A program made the position numbers and the translations under genes. Of a stretch of DNA of 64,000 bases, positions 54,873 through 64,000 are shown piece after piece. Under the pieces are notes generated by a model. The model had not been told where the DNA came from and made no database searches. It saw only the letters and a list, made by a program, of their open reading frames with translations. The DNA is from Asticcacaulis endophyticus (GTDB taxonomy: Bacteria > Pseudomonadota > Alphaproteobacteria > Caulobacterales > Caulobacteraceae): positions 186,001-250,000 of the forward strand of contig NZ_BMZB01000004.1 in the NCBI RefSeq assembly GCF_014652575.1, written 5' to 3'. Position 1 is the first letter of the stretch; each line of letters starts with the position of its first letter.

Positions 54873-54890
54873 ACCGGCGACTTTGCCGGT
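54873..54890 (+). promoter_or_regulatory. hairpin in the tig upstream region
   Basis: ACCGGC (54873-54878) pairs with GCCGGT (54885-54890) around GACTTT, about 75 bases before the tig ATG. There is no T-run, so it is a leader structure at most. Confidence 0.35.
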
Positions 54891-54964
54891 CGGTCGTGTT
54901 TTGTCTGAATTGTGCGTCCGGCAAGGGCTGGAAAGGGCGCGGTTCTAAAAGGTACTGAAAATCG

Positions 54965-56305
54965 ATGCAAGTCGTTGAAAAACTGAATGAAGGCCTGTCG
55001 CGCGTCTACGAAGTCACGATCGCTAAAGATCTACTGACGCAAAAGCTGAACGCCAAAATCGCCGAAGTCGCCCCCAAAATGAACGTGAAGGGCTTCCGTC
55101 CCGGCAAGGTGCCGCCGGCCCACGTCAGAAAGCTTTACGGCAAGGAATTGATGAGCGAAATCCTTCAGGAAACGCTCACTGAAACGACCCAGTCGGCGCT
55201 GGATCAAAATAAAGTGCGCCCGGCCAGCCAGCCTGAACTGACCCCGCTCGGCGATATCGATGCGGTCATCAAGGGCGAATCTGATTTTGCTTACCAGATC
55301 GCGGTTGAGCAAATGCCGGATTTCGAGCCGGTTGATGTGACGGGCCTTGAGTTGACCCGCCCGGTCTATGAGCCGACCGAAGACGAAATCAACGAAGCCC
55401 TGAACGGCATCGTATCGCAGCAAAAGCAGTATGAGCCCAAGGGCGGCAAAGCCCCGAAGGCTGCCGACGGCGACAAGCTGAATATCGACTTTGTCGGTAA
55501 GGTTGACGGCGAAGTATTTGACGGCGGCTCAATGGAAGGGGCTGATCTGGTCATCGGTTCCGGCCAGTTCATTCCGGGCTTTGAAGAGCAACTGATCGGC
55601 GCCAAAAAAGGCGAAGAGCGCGTATTGAACGTGACCTTCCCGGCTGATTATGGTGCGGCCAACCTGGCCGGCAAAGAAGCGACGTTCGAGACCAAGGTCA
55701 ATGAAATCTCCGCACCGAAAGATGCCGTAGCGGACGATGACTTCGCCAAGGGCCTCGGCCTAGAAGGTCTGGACGCGCTCAAGGGCCTCCTGAAGACCCA
55801 GATCGAGCAGCAGTACAAGACCGCCGCCCGTTTTAAAATGAAGCGCGCTTTGCTCGACATCCTTGATGAAAAGCACTCGTTCGATCTGCCGCAAAAGATG
55901 CTGGACGCTGAGTTTGCCGGTATCTGGCAACAGGTTGAGCAGGACAAAGCCGCCGGTCAACTGTCCGAAGAAGATGTCGGCAAGTCTGAGGACGATCTGA
56001 AGGCCGAATACCGCAAGATCGCTGAGCGCCGCGTGCGTCTTGGCCTCGTTCTGGCTGAAATCGGCACCCGTCAGAACGTGACCGTATCGGATCAGGAACT
56101 GGCTCAGGCCATCGCTCAGGAAGCTCGCAACTATCCGGGCCAGGAGCGTCAGGTGTTTGAATATTTCCGCTCGAACCCGGCGGCCTCGGCACAACTGCGT
56201 GCGCCGCTTTATGAAGAGAAGGTCGTTGATGCGATCTTTGAATTGGCCAAGGTATCGGAAGCGCCGATCACCAAGGAAGAACTTCTGGCCGAAGATGACG
56301 CTTAA
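54965..56305 (+). CDS. tig: trigger factor (ribosome-associated chaperone)
   Basis: A 446-residue trigger factor. The N-terminal ribosome-binding domain contains the signature GFRPGKVPP (about 44-52). The FKBP-type prolyl isomerase domain (about 155-245) includes DKLNIDFVGKVDGEVFDGGS and GSGQFIPGFEEQLIGAKKGEER. The C-terminal helical chaperone arms complete the protein. It is the first gene of the tig-clpP-cicA-clpX-lon region, and a strong terminator separates it from clpP. Confidence 0.97.
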   Translation: MQVVEKLNEGLSRVYEVTIAKDLLTQKLNAKIAEVAPKMNVKGFRPGKVPPAHVRKLYGKELMSEILQETLTETTQSALDQNKVRPASQPELTPLGDIDAVIKGESDFAYQIAVEQMPDFEPVDVTGLELTRPVYEPTEDEINEALNGIVSQQKQYEPKGGKAPKAADGDKLNIDFVGKVDGEVFDGGSMEGADLVIGSGQFIPGFEEQLIGAKKGEERVLNVTFPADYGAANLAGKEATFETKVNEISAPKDAVADDDFAKGLGLEGLDALKGLLKTQIEQQYKTAARFKMKRALLDILDEKHSFDLPQKMLDAEFAGIWQQVEQDKAAGQLSEEDVGKSEDDLKAEYRKIAERRVRLGLVLAEIGTRQNVTVSDQELAQAIAQEARNYPGQERQVFEYFRSNPAASAQLRAPLYEEKVVDAIFELAKVSEAPITKEELLAEDDA

Positions 56306-56336
56306 GCGCCGTTAATTCATAGCTTGATTAAAAGTG

Positions 56337-56371
56337 AAAGAAGCAGGGGACTTTCCTCTGCTTCTTTTTTT
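56337..56371 (+). terminator. intrinsic terminator of tig
   Basis: AAAGAAGCAG (56337-56346) pairs with CTGCTTCTTT (56358-56367), followed by a T-run to 56371. It lies 32 bases after the tig stop codon. Confidence 0.9.
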
Positions 56372-56492
56372 GCGCTTGAAAAGCTGTGGGTAAATTGCCA
56401 GTTTGTAAAAGGGGTTCGCGGGGTGTCCACTTTCGTTTAAGAGTTTTAACCCTATATACGAATCCACAAGCCAATTTTGATCAGGGGCAATT

Positions 56493-57125
56493 ATGCGCGA
56501 TCCTATCGACAATCTGACTATGAATCTGGTGCCTATGGTGGTGGAGCAATCCAGCCGCGGTGAGCGCGCCTACGATATCTTCTCGCGTATGCTGAAAGAA
56601 CGCATCATCTTCCTGACCGGCCCGTTTGAAGACGGTATGGCCAGCCTGATCTGCGCGCAGCTTCTTTTCCTTGAGTCGGAAAATCCGAAGAAGGAAATCG
56701 CGATGTACATCAATTCGCCCGGCGGTCAGGTGACCTCGGCCCTGGCGATCTATGACGTCATGCAGTACATCAAATCGCCGGTATCAACGGTCTGCATCGG
56801 TATGGCTGCGTCGGCCGGTTCGCTGATCCTGCAAGCCGGTGAAGCCGGTCAGCGCTTCTCCCTGCCCAATTCCAAGATCATGGTCCACCAGCCTTCGGGT
56901 GGCGCGCGCGGTATGGCGTCGGACATCGAAATTCAGGCCGAAGATATCCGCAAAACCAAGAAGCTGCTCAACGAAATCTACGTCAAGCACACCGGTCAAA
57001 GCTATGAAACGATCGAGCGCACGCTGGATCGTGACCGCTATATGACCGCCTTGGAAGCCAAGGACTTTGGTCTGGTCGACCACGTTTACGAAAAGCGCAC
57101 CGATACGGTAGAAGTCGTTAAGTAG
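56493..57125 (+). CDS. clpP: ATP-dependent Clp protease proteolytic subunit
   Basis: A 210-residue ClpP serine protease that forms a double heptameric barrel and partners ClpX or ClpA. The catalytic Ser lies in GMAASAGSL (about S107), His in MVHQPSGG (about 132) and Asp in [10 protein letters not shown] (about 181). The N-terminal pro-region [20 protein letters not shown] is typical. In Caulobacter ClpXP degrades CtrA and other cell-cycle regulators. Its last 8 bases overlap the convergent phosphatase gene. Confidence 0.98.
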   Translation: MRDPIDNLTMNLVPMVVEQSSRGERAYDIFSRMLKERIIFLTGPFEDGMASLICAQLLFLESENPKKEIAMYINSPGGQVTSALAIYDVMQYIKSPVSTVCIGMAASAGSLILQAGEAGQRFSLPNSKIMVHQPSGGARGMASDIEIQAEDIRKTKKLLNEIYVKHTGQSYETIERTLDRDRYMTALEAKDFGLVDHVYEKRTDTVEVVK

Positions 57126-57744
57126 GCTTGCCCGTAAACACTCTGTAATACCCCTTGTCGGCGGCTTTGATCATCTCAAAGTCGCCGCTTGTGTCTCCGA
57201 AGGCTGCCGCGAGTTGTATTGATTCGCCGTAAACCGCTTTGAGGCGCTCAACCTTTTCTGGCCCCCGGCAGTTCAGGCCGTCGAGATCCGGCAATAAACG
57301 GTCATCAGCAGAAAATCCAAGTTTAGTGCCGATCACAAGGTCCGCCCCCAGATAAGCCCCGAACGCACCGACCAGAATGTCTGGCGAGGCCGTGACGATC
57401 ACCCGCAGACGATCCGGCTGATTCTGTTCTGCCCATGCGATCAGAGCGTCCGGGCGGAGTAACTTATCCTTATGGCTATCCGCGAACGCCGTGATCAGGG
57501 CGTCAAGCTCTGAGCGCCTTATGCTGCCCAGTAATTTATGGATGAGCCGGGACTTTAATGCCCCGCGATCTTTGGTCTTTATATAGTGGCCGATAAGCGA
57601 CGGTGTGGAGATAAACGCCCACGCTAGTTTAGGATAACCGCAATGCCAGACCAGAAAGGCCGTGAAACTGTCCTTATAGGTCAGAGTGCCATCAAAATCG
57701 AACGCGGCGATTTGGGGGGCGGGGACTTTATTTGCGGAAGGCAT
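57118..57744 (-). CDS. cicA: HAD-family phosphatase between clpP and clpX (CicA-like)
   Basis: A 208-residue HAD-IB-type hydrolase related to phosphoserine phosphatases. Motif I is AFDFDGTLT (D16 and D18), motif II is VIVTASPD and the motif III/IV region is [11 protein letters not shown]. Its position, reversed between clpP and clpX, is the arrangement described for cicA in Caulobacter crescentus (from memory). The substrate is not known to me. It overlaps the clpP 3' end by 8 bases. Confidence 0.85.
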   Translation of the reverse strand: MPSANKVPAPQIAAFDFDGTLTYKDSFTAFLVWHCGYPKLAWAFISTPSLIGHYIKTKDRGALKSRLIHKLLGSIRRSELDALITAFADSHKDKLLRPDALIAWAEQNQPDRLRVIVTASPDILVGAFGAYLGADLVIGTKLGFSADDRLLPDLDGLNCRGPEKVERLKAVYGESIQLAAAFGDTSGDFEMIKAADKGYYRVFTGKPT

Positions 57745-58019
57745 TAACAGGGCCGTTTATGAGTGTGGCTTTTATTCCTCATATTCCATCCTATATAGAA
57801 ATTCATCCCGCTAATTGTGGTCGGGGACACTAAAACCCCAAAGGATGCGGTTGAGGCGTGGTCTAAACTGTGCATAGATCGCCATTAGACCCGTATGTTA
57901 CGCGGATATGTAGCGAAAATAGCCTTTTTTTAATCCCTAAGAAGGCATAGTGTCGGTTTGAAGCGGGAACGTGTGTCGTACTTGGACCCACGGGCCGCGC
58001 ATGAGGTGAGAAAGCGCTT

Positions 58020-59279
58020 ATGACGAAAGCCGCCAGTGGCGATAGCAAAAGTACCCTTTACTGCTCCTTCTGCGGAAAGAGCCAGCATGAGGTGCGTAAA
58101 CTAATAGCGGGGCCGACCGTCTTCATCTGTGATGAATGCGTTGAGCTGTGCATGGACATCATTCGTGAAGAGCACAAGATTGCTTTCGTGAAGTCCAAGG
58201 ACGGCGTGCCGACCCCCAAAGAGATTCGTGAAGTTCTCGACGACTATGTGATTGGCCAGTCTCAGGCCAAGAAGGTTCTGTCGGTCGCGGTTCACAACCA
58301 CTATAAGCGCCTGAATCATGCCGCTAAAGGCAATGATGTTGAACTGGCCAAGTCCAACATCATGCTGATCGGGCCGACCGGTTCGGGTAAGACCCTGCTG
58401 GCGCAAACCTTGGCGCGCATCATCGATGTGCCGTTCACTATGGCGGATGCAACGACCTTGACCGAAGCCGGTTATGTCGGTGAAGACGTTGAAAACATTA
58501 TCCTGAAGCTGCTGCAATCGGCGGATTATAATGTCGAACGTGCGCAACGCGGCATCGTCTATATCGACGAAGTTGATAAGATTTCGCGTAAATCTGACAA
58601 TCCGTCGATCACCCGCGACGTGTCGGGCGAAGGCGTGCAGCAAGCGCTTCTAAAGATCATGGAGGGTACGGTCGCCAGCGTTCCGCCGCAAGGTGGCCGC
58701 AAGCATCCGCAGCAGGAGTTCCTGCAAGTCGATACGACGAATATACTGTTCATCTGTGGTGGCGCGTTTGCGGGTCTGGAAAAGATCATTTCCAGCCGTG
58801 GTAAGGGCACCTCGATCGGCTTTGGCGCTACGGTCAAAGACCCGGAAGAGCGTCGTCTGGGCGAAGTCCTGCACCAGGTTGAGCCCGACGATCTGATGAA
58901 GTTCGGTTTGATCCCGGAATTTATCGGCCGTCTGCCGGTTTTGGCGACGCTTGAGGATCTTGATGAGGCAACCCTGGTCAAGATTCTGACCGAGCCCAAA
59001 AACGCGCTGATCAAGCAATATGCGCGGCTGTTCGAGATGGAGAACGTGACCCTGACCTTTACGGAAGAGGCGCTGTTTGCTGTCGCCAAAAAGGCTATTG
59101 TGCGTAAGACCGGCGCGCGCGGTTTGCGCTCGATCCTTGAGGCCATTCTGCTTGATACCATGTACGAACTGCCGAACATGCAGGGCGTCGAAGAGGTGGT
59201 CATCAATGGCGAAGTCGTCGAAGAGCGCTCACAGCCACTGCTCATCTACGCCGAAAAGCGCGGCGGCGGCGCGGCTTAA
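58020..59279 (+). CDS. clpX: ATP-dependent Clp protease ATP-binding subunit ClpX
   Basis: A 419-residue AAA+ unfoldase. The N-terminal zinc-binding domain has CSFCGK and CDECVELC (four Cys ligands), Walker A is GPTGSGKT (about 118-125), Walker B is VYIDEVDK (about 181) and EFIGRLPV is the sensor region. It unfolds tagged substrates and feeds them to ClpP. The start at ATG 58020 gives [15 protein letters not shown]. It is transcribed separately from clpP and ends at a terminator 54 bases downstream. Confidence 0.98.
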   Translation: MTKAASGDSKSTLYCSFCGKSQHEVRKLIAGPTVFICDECVELCMDIIREEHKIAFVKSKDGVPTPKEIREVLDDYVIGQSQAKKVLSVAVHNHYKRLNHAAKGNDVELAKSNIMLIGPTGSGKTLLAQTLARIIDVPFTMADATTLTEAGYVGEDVENIILKLLQSADYNVERAQRGIVYIDEVDKISRKSDNPSITRDVSGEGVQQALLKIMEGTVASVPPQGGRKHPQQEFLQVDTTNILFICGGAFAGLEKIISSRGKGTSIGFGATVKDPEERRLGEVLHQVEPDDLMKFGLIPEFIGRLPVLATLEDLDEATLVKILTEPKNALIKQYARLFEMENVTLTFTEEALFAVAKKAIVRKTGARGLRSILEAILLDTMYELPNMQGVEEVVINGEVVEERSQPLLIYAEKRGGGAA

Positions 59280-59333
59280 TTCTACTGTGAGAGGCTGCGA
59301 ATAGCTGCCTCATAGAGAATTGATATTGAATAA

Positions 59334-59361
59334 AAGCGGCCCCGGAAATGGGGTCGTTTTT
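59334..59361 (+). terminator. intrinsic terminator of clpX
   Basis: AGCGGCCCC pairs with GGGGTCGTT (with G-T wobbles) around GGAAAT, followed by seven T residues. It lies between clpX and the radical SAM gene. Confidence 0.8.
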
Positions 59362-59409
59362 TTGCATTAAATGTTCTTGATTTGTTCTAGGAGGGTGTTA
59401 GCATGATGC

Positions 59410-60522
59410 ATGCCCATCCCAAAACTCAGGACCGATCCCATTGATGACGAAAACGCACTGCCTAATCGGTTGCGTAAAGGGCGGGGCTCTGTGTCTAATC
59501 GACCAAGCGGGCGGTTTAATGCGCCCGATCTTTATGAAATTGACGATGGCTGGACGCATGAGGAGCGGGCAGGACTTGAGCAGCTTAAAACCATTCTGGG
59601 GGTTGATACGGCCCGCAAGATTATCACACGCAATACGTCGACGGATATCGGTTTTGATCGCTCGATAAATCCATATAAGGGCTGTGAGCATGGCTGCATC
59701 TATTGTTTTGCGCGGCCTAGTCATGCCTATCTTGATCTGTCACCGGGGATAGATTTCGAGACACGGATTTTCCGTAAACCTGATGCCGCCAGACTGTTGC
59801 GGCAGGAATTGTCTGATCCGCGTTACAAACCCGCGCCGTTGATGCTGGGGATCAATACCGATGCCTACCAGCCGACCGAGCTCACAGAACGCATTACGCG
59901 AAGTCTTCTGGAGGTTCTGTTTGAGTTTCGTCATCCGGTGCATCTGATTACCAAATCCGCTCTGGTTCTGCGGGATATTGATATTCTGGGGCCTATGGCG
60001 ACCCTGCGGTTGGTGACGGTTATGTTGTCGATCACGACCCTGGACCGGCATCTGGCGCGGGTCATGGAACCAAGGGCGGCGACGCCACACAGGCGGCTGG
60101 AGACTGTGCGCGCTTTACATGAAGCAGGCGTACCTGTGGGGGTTATGGTGGCGCCCATCATTCCCGGCCTGACTTGCCATGAGATTGAAAATCTTGTGAA
60201 GGCGGCGGCGGACGCGGGGGCTATAAAGGCGGGCTATAATCTGGTGCGTCTGCCTTATGAAATCAAAATCCTGTTTGAGGAATGGCTGAGGCTTAATTTT
60301 CCGGATCGGGCCAATAAGGTATTGAACCATATCCGCCAATGCCGGGATGGCAAACTGAATGACCCGCAATTCGGCAGCCGCATGACGGGGCAGGGGCCTT
60401 ATGCTGATCTGATCGCCCAAAGGTTTGCGCTGGCGATTAAGCGCCACGGACTGAACTGGAGGCCGAGTAATCTCGACTACAGTCAGTTCCGTGGCGGTGA
60501 TTCGCAAATGGCGCTGTTTTAA
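59410..60522 (+). CDS. PA0069-family radical SAM protein
   Basis: A 370-residue radical SAM enzyme with the cluster motif CEHGCIYC (C92, C96, C99), preceded by the family sequence ITRNTSTDIGFDRSINPYKG. It is related to spore-photoproduct-lyase-like proteins and usually annotated as the PA0069 family; no reaction is established. The C-terminal region ends FRGGDSQMALF, typical of the family. It overlaps the convergent oxidoreductase gene by 4 bases. Confidence 0.9.
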   Translation: MPIPKLRTDPIDDENALPNRLRKGRGSVSNRPSGRFNAPDLYEIDDGWTHEERAGLEQLKTILGVDTARKIITRNTSTDIGFDRSINPYKGCEHGCIYCFARPSHAYLDLSPGIDFETRIFRKPDAARLLRQELSDPRYKPAPLMLGINTDAYQPTELTERITRSLLEVLFEFRHPVHLITKSALVLRDIDILGPMATLRLVTVMLSITTLDRHLARVMEPRAATPHRRLETVRALHEAGVPVGVMVAPIIPGLTCHEIENLVKAAADAGAIKAGYNLVRLPYEIKILFEEWLRLNFPDRANKVLNHIRQCRDGKLNDPQFGSRMTGQGPYADLIAQRFALAIKRHGLNWRPSNLDYSQFRGGDSQMALF

Positions 60523-61679
60523 AGCTTGACCGTCGCGCCGCCGTTATCGGCGCTTTTGTACATGGCCTGAATGATGCGCATGTCGCGTAGGCCCATTTCG
60601 CCGGGGGTACGATGCGGCTGGCCGGTGCGGGCGGCGGTCGAGAAGCCATCGAGCTGAGCGGCAAACTGTACCAGAGAATCACCGGCACGGATCGGGCGGG
60701 TGGCGTCGGTATGGATCACGCCGCCAACGCTGCTGTAATCGGTGGCGGGATTAAGCGCGATATAGCCCTTGGTACCGAGTATGCGCTGCTGGCTGGTGTA
60801 GGCAAAGGTATAGGACGATGACCCTTGCGCGGTGATGCCCGATGCAAACATCAGCCGCCAGTCTACGCCGCCTTCGACTTCGGTAAAGCGCGGATCGCCT
60901 GCCGGTGTTGTATAGACGGCCGAGACGGCAATCGGCGGTTCATCGACATACATCAGACAGCCGTTAAGCGCATAGATGCCAATGTCATACATCGACCCGC
61001 CGCCGCCCAGCGCCTTTTCCAACCGCCATTTGACCGGCGGGTAGGCCGGATTGGCCGGAAAGCCGGTTTCGCCGGAGAAATAGCGGATATCCCCAATCTC
61101 ACCGGCGCGCAGACGGCGTAGGGCCTCGACGTTGTTCGGTTCGAAGTGCACGCGGTAGGCCACGCCCAGTTGCCGGTTGGCGGCCTTGGCGGCGGCGACC
61201 ATCGCTTCACATTCCGCAATGGTTGAGGCCATCGGCTTTTCGCACAGTACATGCTTGCCGGCCTTGAGAGCGCGGATGGTGTATTCAGCATGCAGGCCGA
61301 CCGGCAAGGCGATGTAAACGCAATCGATGTCTTTATCATCGGCGATCTTGTCGAAGTTTTTGTAGTCGTAGAGCTTGTTAACGCCGTAGCGCGCCCCGAT
61401 ATCGCGGGCTTTTTCAGGGTTGCCGGAGACGAGTGCCGTCACGGCGGACTGAGACGCGGCTTGCAGGCCGGGCAGCACCTGCCCTATGGCAAAAGACCCA
61501 AGTCCCACGACCGCGTAACCCATGCGTTTGGCGGGTGGTTCCGGCATCTGGGGATTGCCACGCAGGGGCTGGCCCTTGGCGACTACCTCCGCCTGAGCGG
61601 CACCCGCTACGGAGGCGGCGAGGGGGGCTACGCTGGCACCCAGCAATAAACGGCGACGATCGATTTCAAATCCGCTCAT
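60519..61679 (-). CDS. Tat-exported Gfo/Idh/MocA-family oxidoreductase
   Basis: A 386-residue protein with a twin-arginine signal (DRRRLLLGASVAPLAASVAG, about 7-26). An NAD(P)-binding Rossmann domain follows (YAVVGLGSFAIGQVLPGL and the signature CEKPMASTIAECEAMVAAA), and then the GFO_IDH_MocA C-terminal domain with GGGSMYDIGIYALNG. It resembles glucose-fructose oxidoreductase, a periplasmic enzyme with tightly bound NADP. Its sugar substrate is not known. It is a single minus-strand gene between the radical SAM and YaiI-like genes. Confidence 0.92.
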   Translation of the reverse strand: MSGFEIDRRRLLLGASVAPLAASVAGAAQAEVVAKGQPLRGNPQMPEPPAKRMGYAVVGLGSFAIGQVLPGLQAASQSAVTALVSGNPEKARDIGARYGVNKLYDYKNFDKIADDKDIDCVYIALPVGLHAEYTIRALKAGKHVLCEKPMASTIAECEAMVAAAKAANRQLGVAYRVHFEPNNVEALRRLRAGEIGDIRYFSGETGFPANPAYPPVKWRLEKALGGGGSMYDIGIYALNGCLMYVDEPPIAVSAVYTTPAGDPRFTEVEGGVDWRLMFASGITAQGSSSYTFAYTSQQRILGTKGYIALNPATDYSSVGGVIHTDATRPIRAGDSLVQFAAQLDGFSTAARTGQPHRTPGEMGLRDMRIIQAMYKSADNGGATVKL

Positions 61680-61752
61680 GACTTTATCCCTGATTATTTT
61701 CGTTGGACGTTAGCGTTACCATTGTTTCAGAAAAGGTCAAATCAGACGGTAT

Positions 61753-62211
61753 TTAGCGCCGCAATTTTTGAGAGCGGTTTATGGTCTGATCCAGAGTTTG
61801 CAAAAACTGCGACCGGTTAACGTTTGAGAACGGCGGCGGACCGCCGGTAATCTCACCGGTCGAGCGGATATGTTCCATGATAGAGCGTTGGGCCAGGGCG
61901 GCGCCTATTGAATCCTTAGTAAAGGCGCGGCCATTGGGGGCAATGGCATAGGCGTCTTTGGCCAGAACTCTGGCCGCCAAAGGGATGTCGTTGGTGATGA
62001 TTATATCTCCGGCCACAGCCTGATCGGCGATCCAGTCATCGGCAATGTCAGGGCCCGCATCGACGATCATCCGCTTGATGAGCGCTGATTGCGGGATCTG
62101 GATAAAGCTGTTGGACACCACAAAGGTCGGCAGGGTGTACCGCGCGGCGACTTTGTAGGTTTCATCTTTTACCGGGCAGGCATCGGCATCTATGTAGATC
62201 GTCAGGGTCAT
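61753..62211 (-). CDS. YaiI/YqxD (DUF188) family protein
   Basis: A 152-residue protein matching the UPF0178/YaiI family, a PIN-like fold of unknown activity. Motifs are IYIDADACPVKDETYKVA at the N-terminus, DAGPDIADDWIADQAVAGDIIITNDIPLAARVL with conserved acidic residues, and NGRAFTKDSIGAALAQRS. The acidic cluster suggests a metal-dependent nuclease site (inference). It diverges from lon. Confidence 0.92.
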   Translation of the reverse strand: MTLTIYIDADACPVKDETYKVAARYTLPTFVVSNSFIQIPQSALIKRMIVDAGPDIADDWIADQAVAGDIIITNDIPLAARVLAKDAYAIAPNGRAFTKDSIGAALAQRSIMEHIRSTGEITGGPPPFSNVNRSQFLQTLDQTINRSQKLRR

Positions 62212-62245
62212 GAAGACCTCATACCAGACCAGGCTTTGGGCGTCC

Positions 62246-62273
62246 CTTGATTATTATCCGATCTATCCCACAT
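62246..62273 (+). promoter_or_regulatory. candidate heat-shock (sigma-32) promoter of lon
   Basis: CTTGA (62246-62250) is followed 14-16 bases later by CCCACAT (62267-62273), close to the sigma-32 consensus CTTGAAA...CCCCATNT. It would give a 5' UTR of about 180 nt. lon is heat-inducible in many proteobacteria. Confidence 0.4.
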
Positions 62274-62459
62274 AGAAGTTCAGGCTCATCCACAGCGTGT
62301 TCGGACAAATGTCTATCGGATGGGTGCTGAATCACTCTAACCTTGCAGGGCTAGGGATATCGGGCTTTACTGTCTATATAAGTTTGCGCTAACGCAGTGC
62401 TTCTTGAGCGCAGATCAGAAGTAATTTTCCGGCTCAGGTTTCCTGATTAGGAGTATGTA

Positions 62460-64000
62460 ATGTTTGATGTTTTGACAATTCCGGTTCTGCCGCTGCGCGA
62501 CATTGTGGTTTTTCCGCACATGGTTGTGCCGCTGTTTGTCGGCCGGGATAAGTCAGTGCGTGCCCTTGATGAGGTCATGAAGGGCGATAAGCAGATCCTG
62601 CTGGCGACGCAAAAAAATTCCTCCGATGATGATCCTGAAGCCGACGCCATCTACGATATCGGCGTTCTGGCCAACGTGCTGCAATTGCTGAAACTGCCGG
62701 ACGGCACGGTAAAAGTGCTGGTCGAGGGTAAGTCGCGCGTGAAGATCAAGCGCTTTACCAAGACCGACAGCTATTATGAGGCTGAATCCTATGCGCTGGA
62801 GCCCAGCCTGTCTGAAGGCCCTGATCTTGAAGCGTTGGTGCGGGCGGTATCTGAGCAGTTTGAAAACTATATCAAGCTGAACAAGAAAATCCCTGCCGAA
62901 GCTGTGGCGACTCTGGCTGAAATTTCCGAGCCCGATGTGCTGGCTGATTCTATCGCCGCCCATCTGGTGATCAAGATTGCCGATAAGCAGAACCTGCTTG
63001 AGCAGCTTTCGGTCACCAAGCGCCTTGAGAAGATCTACGCCCTGATGGAAGGCGAAATCTCCGTCCTTCAGGTCGAGAAGAAAATCCGCTCGCGCGTCAA
63101 GCGCCAGATGGAGAAGACCCAGCGCGAATATTACCTGAATGAGCAGATGAAGGCCATTCAGCGCGAACTAGGTGAGCAGGACGAGGGCAAGGACGAACTG
63201 GTCGAGCTTGAGAAGAAGATCAAGGCGACCAAACTGTCCAAAGAGGCCCGCGACAAGGCGATGGCTGAGCTGAATAAGCTGCGTCATATGTCGCCTATGT
63301 CGGCAGAATCGACCGTCGTACGCAACTACCTCGACTGGCTGTTGGCCATTCCGTGGGGGGCTGCCAAGACCAAGCCGATCAAGCTTGATAAGGCTGAGGA
63401 AATCCTCGATGCCGATCACTATGGTTTGGAAAAGGTCAAGGAGCGCATCCTTGAGCATCTGGCCGTGCAGGCACGTATGGGCACGCTCAAGGGGCCGATC
63501 CTGTGCCTAGTTGGCCCTCCGGGTGTAGGTAAAACCTCTCTCGGCAAGTCGATCGCCAAGGCGACCGGGCGCGAATTTGTGCGCATCTCATTAGGTGGGG
63601 TGCGTGACGAATCCGAAATCCGCGGTCACCGCCGCACCTATATCGGCTCCATGCCCGGCAAGATCATTCAGTCTATGAAGAAGGCCAAGACCACCAACGC
63701 CTTCTTCTTGCTGGATGAGATCGACAAGATGGGCGCTGACTGGCGCGGTGATCCGGCGTCAGCCCTGCTTGAGGTGCTTGATCCGGCGCAGAACTCGACC
63801 TTCAACGACCACTATCTTGAGGTCGATTATGACCTGTCCAAGATCATGTTCGTGACGACGGCCAACTCGCTCAACATGCCACAGCCCTTGCTCGACCGGA
63901 TGGAGATCATCCGCATCCCCGGCTATACTGAGGATGAAAAGGTTGAGATCGCCAAGCGTCACATCCTGCCGGTACTGGCCAAAGACCACGGCTTGTCGGC
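62460..64000 (+). CDS. lon: ATP-dependent protease Lon, partial (C-terminus beyond right edge)
   Basis: The first 513 codons of Lon, an AAA+ serine protease for misfolded and regulatory proteins (in Caulobacter including CcrM and DnaA). The start at ATG 62460 has AGGAG (62449-62453) six bases upstream. The LON substrate-binding domain opens with LTIPVLPLRDIVVFPHMVVPL. A coiled region (about 190-260) precedes the AAA+ module with Walker A GPPGVGKTS (about 351-359), RGHRRTYIGSMPG and Walker B FLLDEIDKMG. The protease domain with its Ser-Lys dyad lies outside the window. Confidence 0.98.
   Translation, partial: MFDVLTIPVLPLRDIVVFPHMVVPLFVGRDKSVRALDEVMKGDKQILLATQKNSSDDDPEADAIYDIGVLANVLQLLKLPDGTVKVLVEGKSRVKIKRFTKTDSYYEAESYALEPSLSEGPDLEALVRAVSEQFENYIKLNKKIPAEAVATLAEISEPDVLADSIAAHLVIKIADKQNLLEQLSVTKRLEKIYALMEGEISVLQVEKKIRSRVKRQMEKTQREYYLNEQMKAIQRELGEQDEGKDELVELEKKIKATKLSKEARDKAMAELNKLRHMSPMSAESTVVRNYLDWLLAIPWGAAKTKPIKLDKAEEILDADHYGLEKVKERILEHLAVQARMGTLKGPILCLVGPPGVGKTSLGKSIAKATGREFVRISLGGVRDESEIRGHRRTYIGSMPGKIIQSMKKAKTTNAFFLLDEIDKMGADWRGDPASALLEVLDPAQNSTFNDHYLEVDYDLSKIMFVTTANSLNMPQPLLDRMEIIRIPGYTEDEKVEIAKRHILPVLAKDHGLS

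Noticed and set aside
56437-56449. TTAA-N5-TTAA upstream of clpP
   Set aside because: Wrong spacing for CtrA.

Overview
The window is chromosomal core DNA from an alphaproteobacterium, most likely a stalked bacterium of the Caulobacteraceae (an Asticcacaulis-like genome). The evidence is gene content and order. From memory, several blocks match Caulobacter crescentus: rne-amiC-pbp1A-prfB-bactofilin/M23 peptidase, the SUF operon near plsC, a GGDEF protein and a DEAD-box helicase, the parE/glnA/glnB area, and tig-clpP-cicA(reverse)-clpX-lon. The NDUFA12-type complex I accessory protein and the DUF2155 protein are alphaproteobacterial markers. GC looks clearly lower than Caulobacter (estimated by eye, not computed). 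No phage, transposase, integrase, CRISPR array or rRNA operon was seen, so this is not an accessory island.

Layout. 1-3470: a left-truncated class II ribonucleotide-reductase-like protein on the minus strand, diverging from NDUFA12 and DUF2155 genes. 3453-7689: aroQ-accB-accC-aat (minus) diverging from thiS-thiG (plus). 7682-14003: glycosyltransferase, DsbA-like protein, M48-TPR protease and RNase E, all minus. 14573-19658: amiC, class A PBP and prfB, the last with a programmed +1 frameshift. 19682-23119: BrkB-family protein, bactofilin, M23 peptidase and peroxiredoxin (minus). 23136-30621: giant AsmA-like protein, tyrS, anmK, alpha/beta hydrolase. 30852-38302: one long SUF operon (iscR, cysteine desulfurase, sufB, an unknown small gene, sufC, sufD, sufS, sufT, sufA). 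38280-44450: STAS-like protein, plsC, diguanylate cyclase, DEAD-box helicase, parE (minus). 44546-50109: nitrogen cluster with two TorF-type porins, amtB, glnA and glnB. 50534-54688: tRNA-Leu(UAG), a DUF2269 membrane protein, a three-gene DUF393/DUF4166/saccharopine-dehydrogenase-like operon, and an SLC1-type symporter. 54965-64000: tig, clpP, cicA-like phosphatase, clpX, radical SAM protein, Tat-exported Gfo/Idh/MocA oxidoreductase, YaiI-like protein and the start of lon.

How the genes work together. The window groups fatty-acid initiation (accBC), RNA decay (RNase E with a C-terminal GWW tail, and a DEAD-box helicase), cell-wall synthesis and remodelling (AmiC, PBP1A, M23 peptidase with bactofilin), Fe-S assembly, ammonium uptake and assimilation with PII control, and protein quality control (trigger factor, ClpXP, Lon).

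The least ordinary features are: (1) the RNR-like protein has lost the residues expected at the NPCSE catalytic motif; (2) two copies of a paired-hairpin element with a near-identical 15-nt loop but unrelated, perfectly paired stems lie between thiS/thiG and sufT/sufA; (3) nested hairpins sharing a core precede both rne and the DEAD-box helicase; (4) an unrecognised, codon-atypical gene is wedged between sufB and sufC with coupled start and stop codons; (5) a perfect CtrA-type box precedes the M23 peptidase/bactofilin operon.
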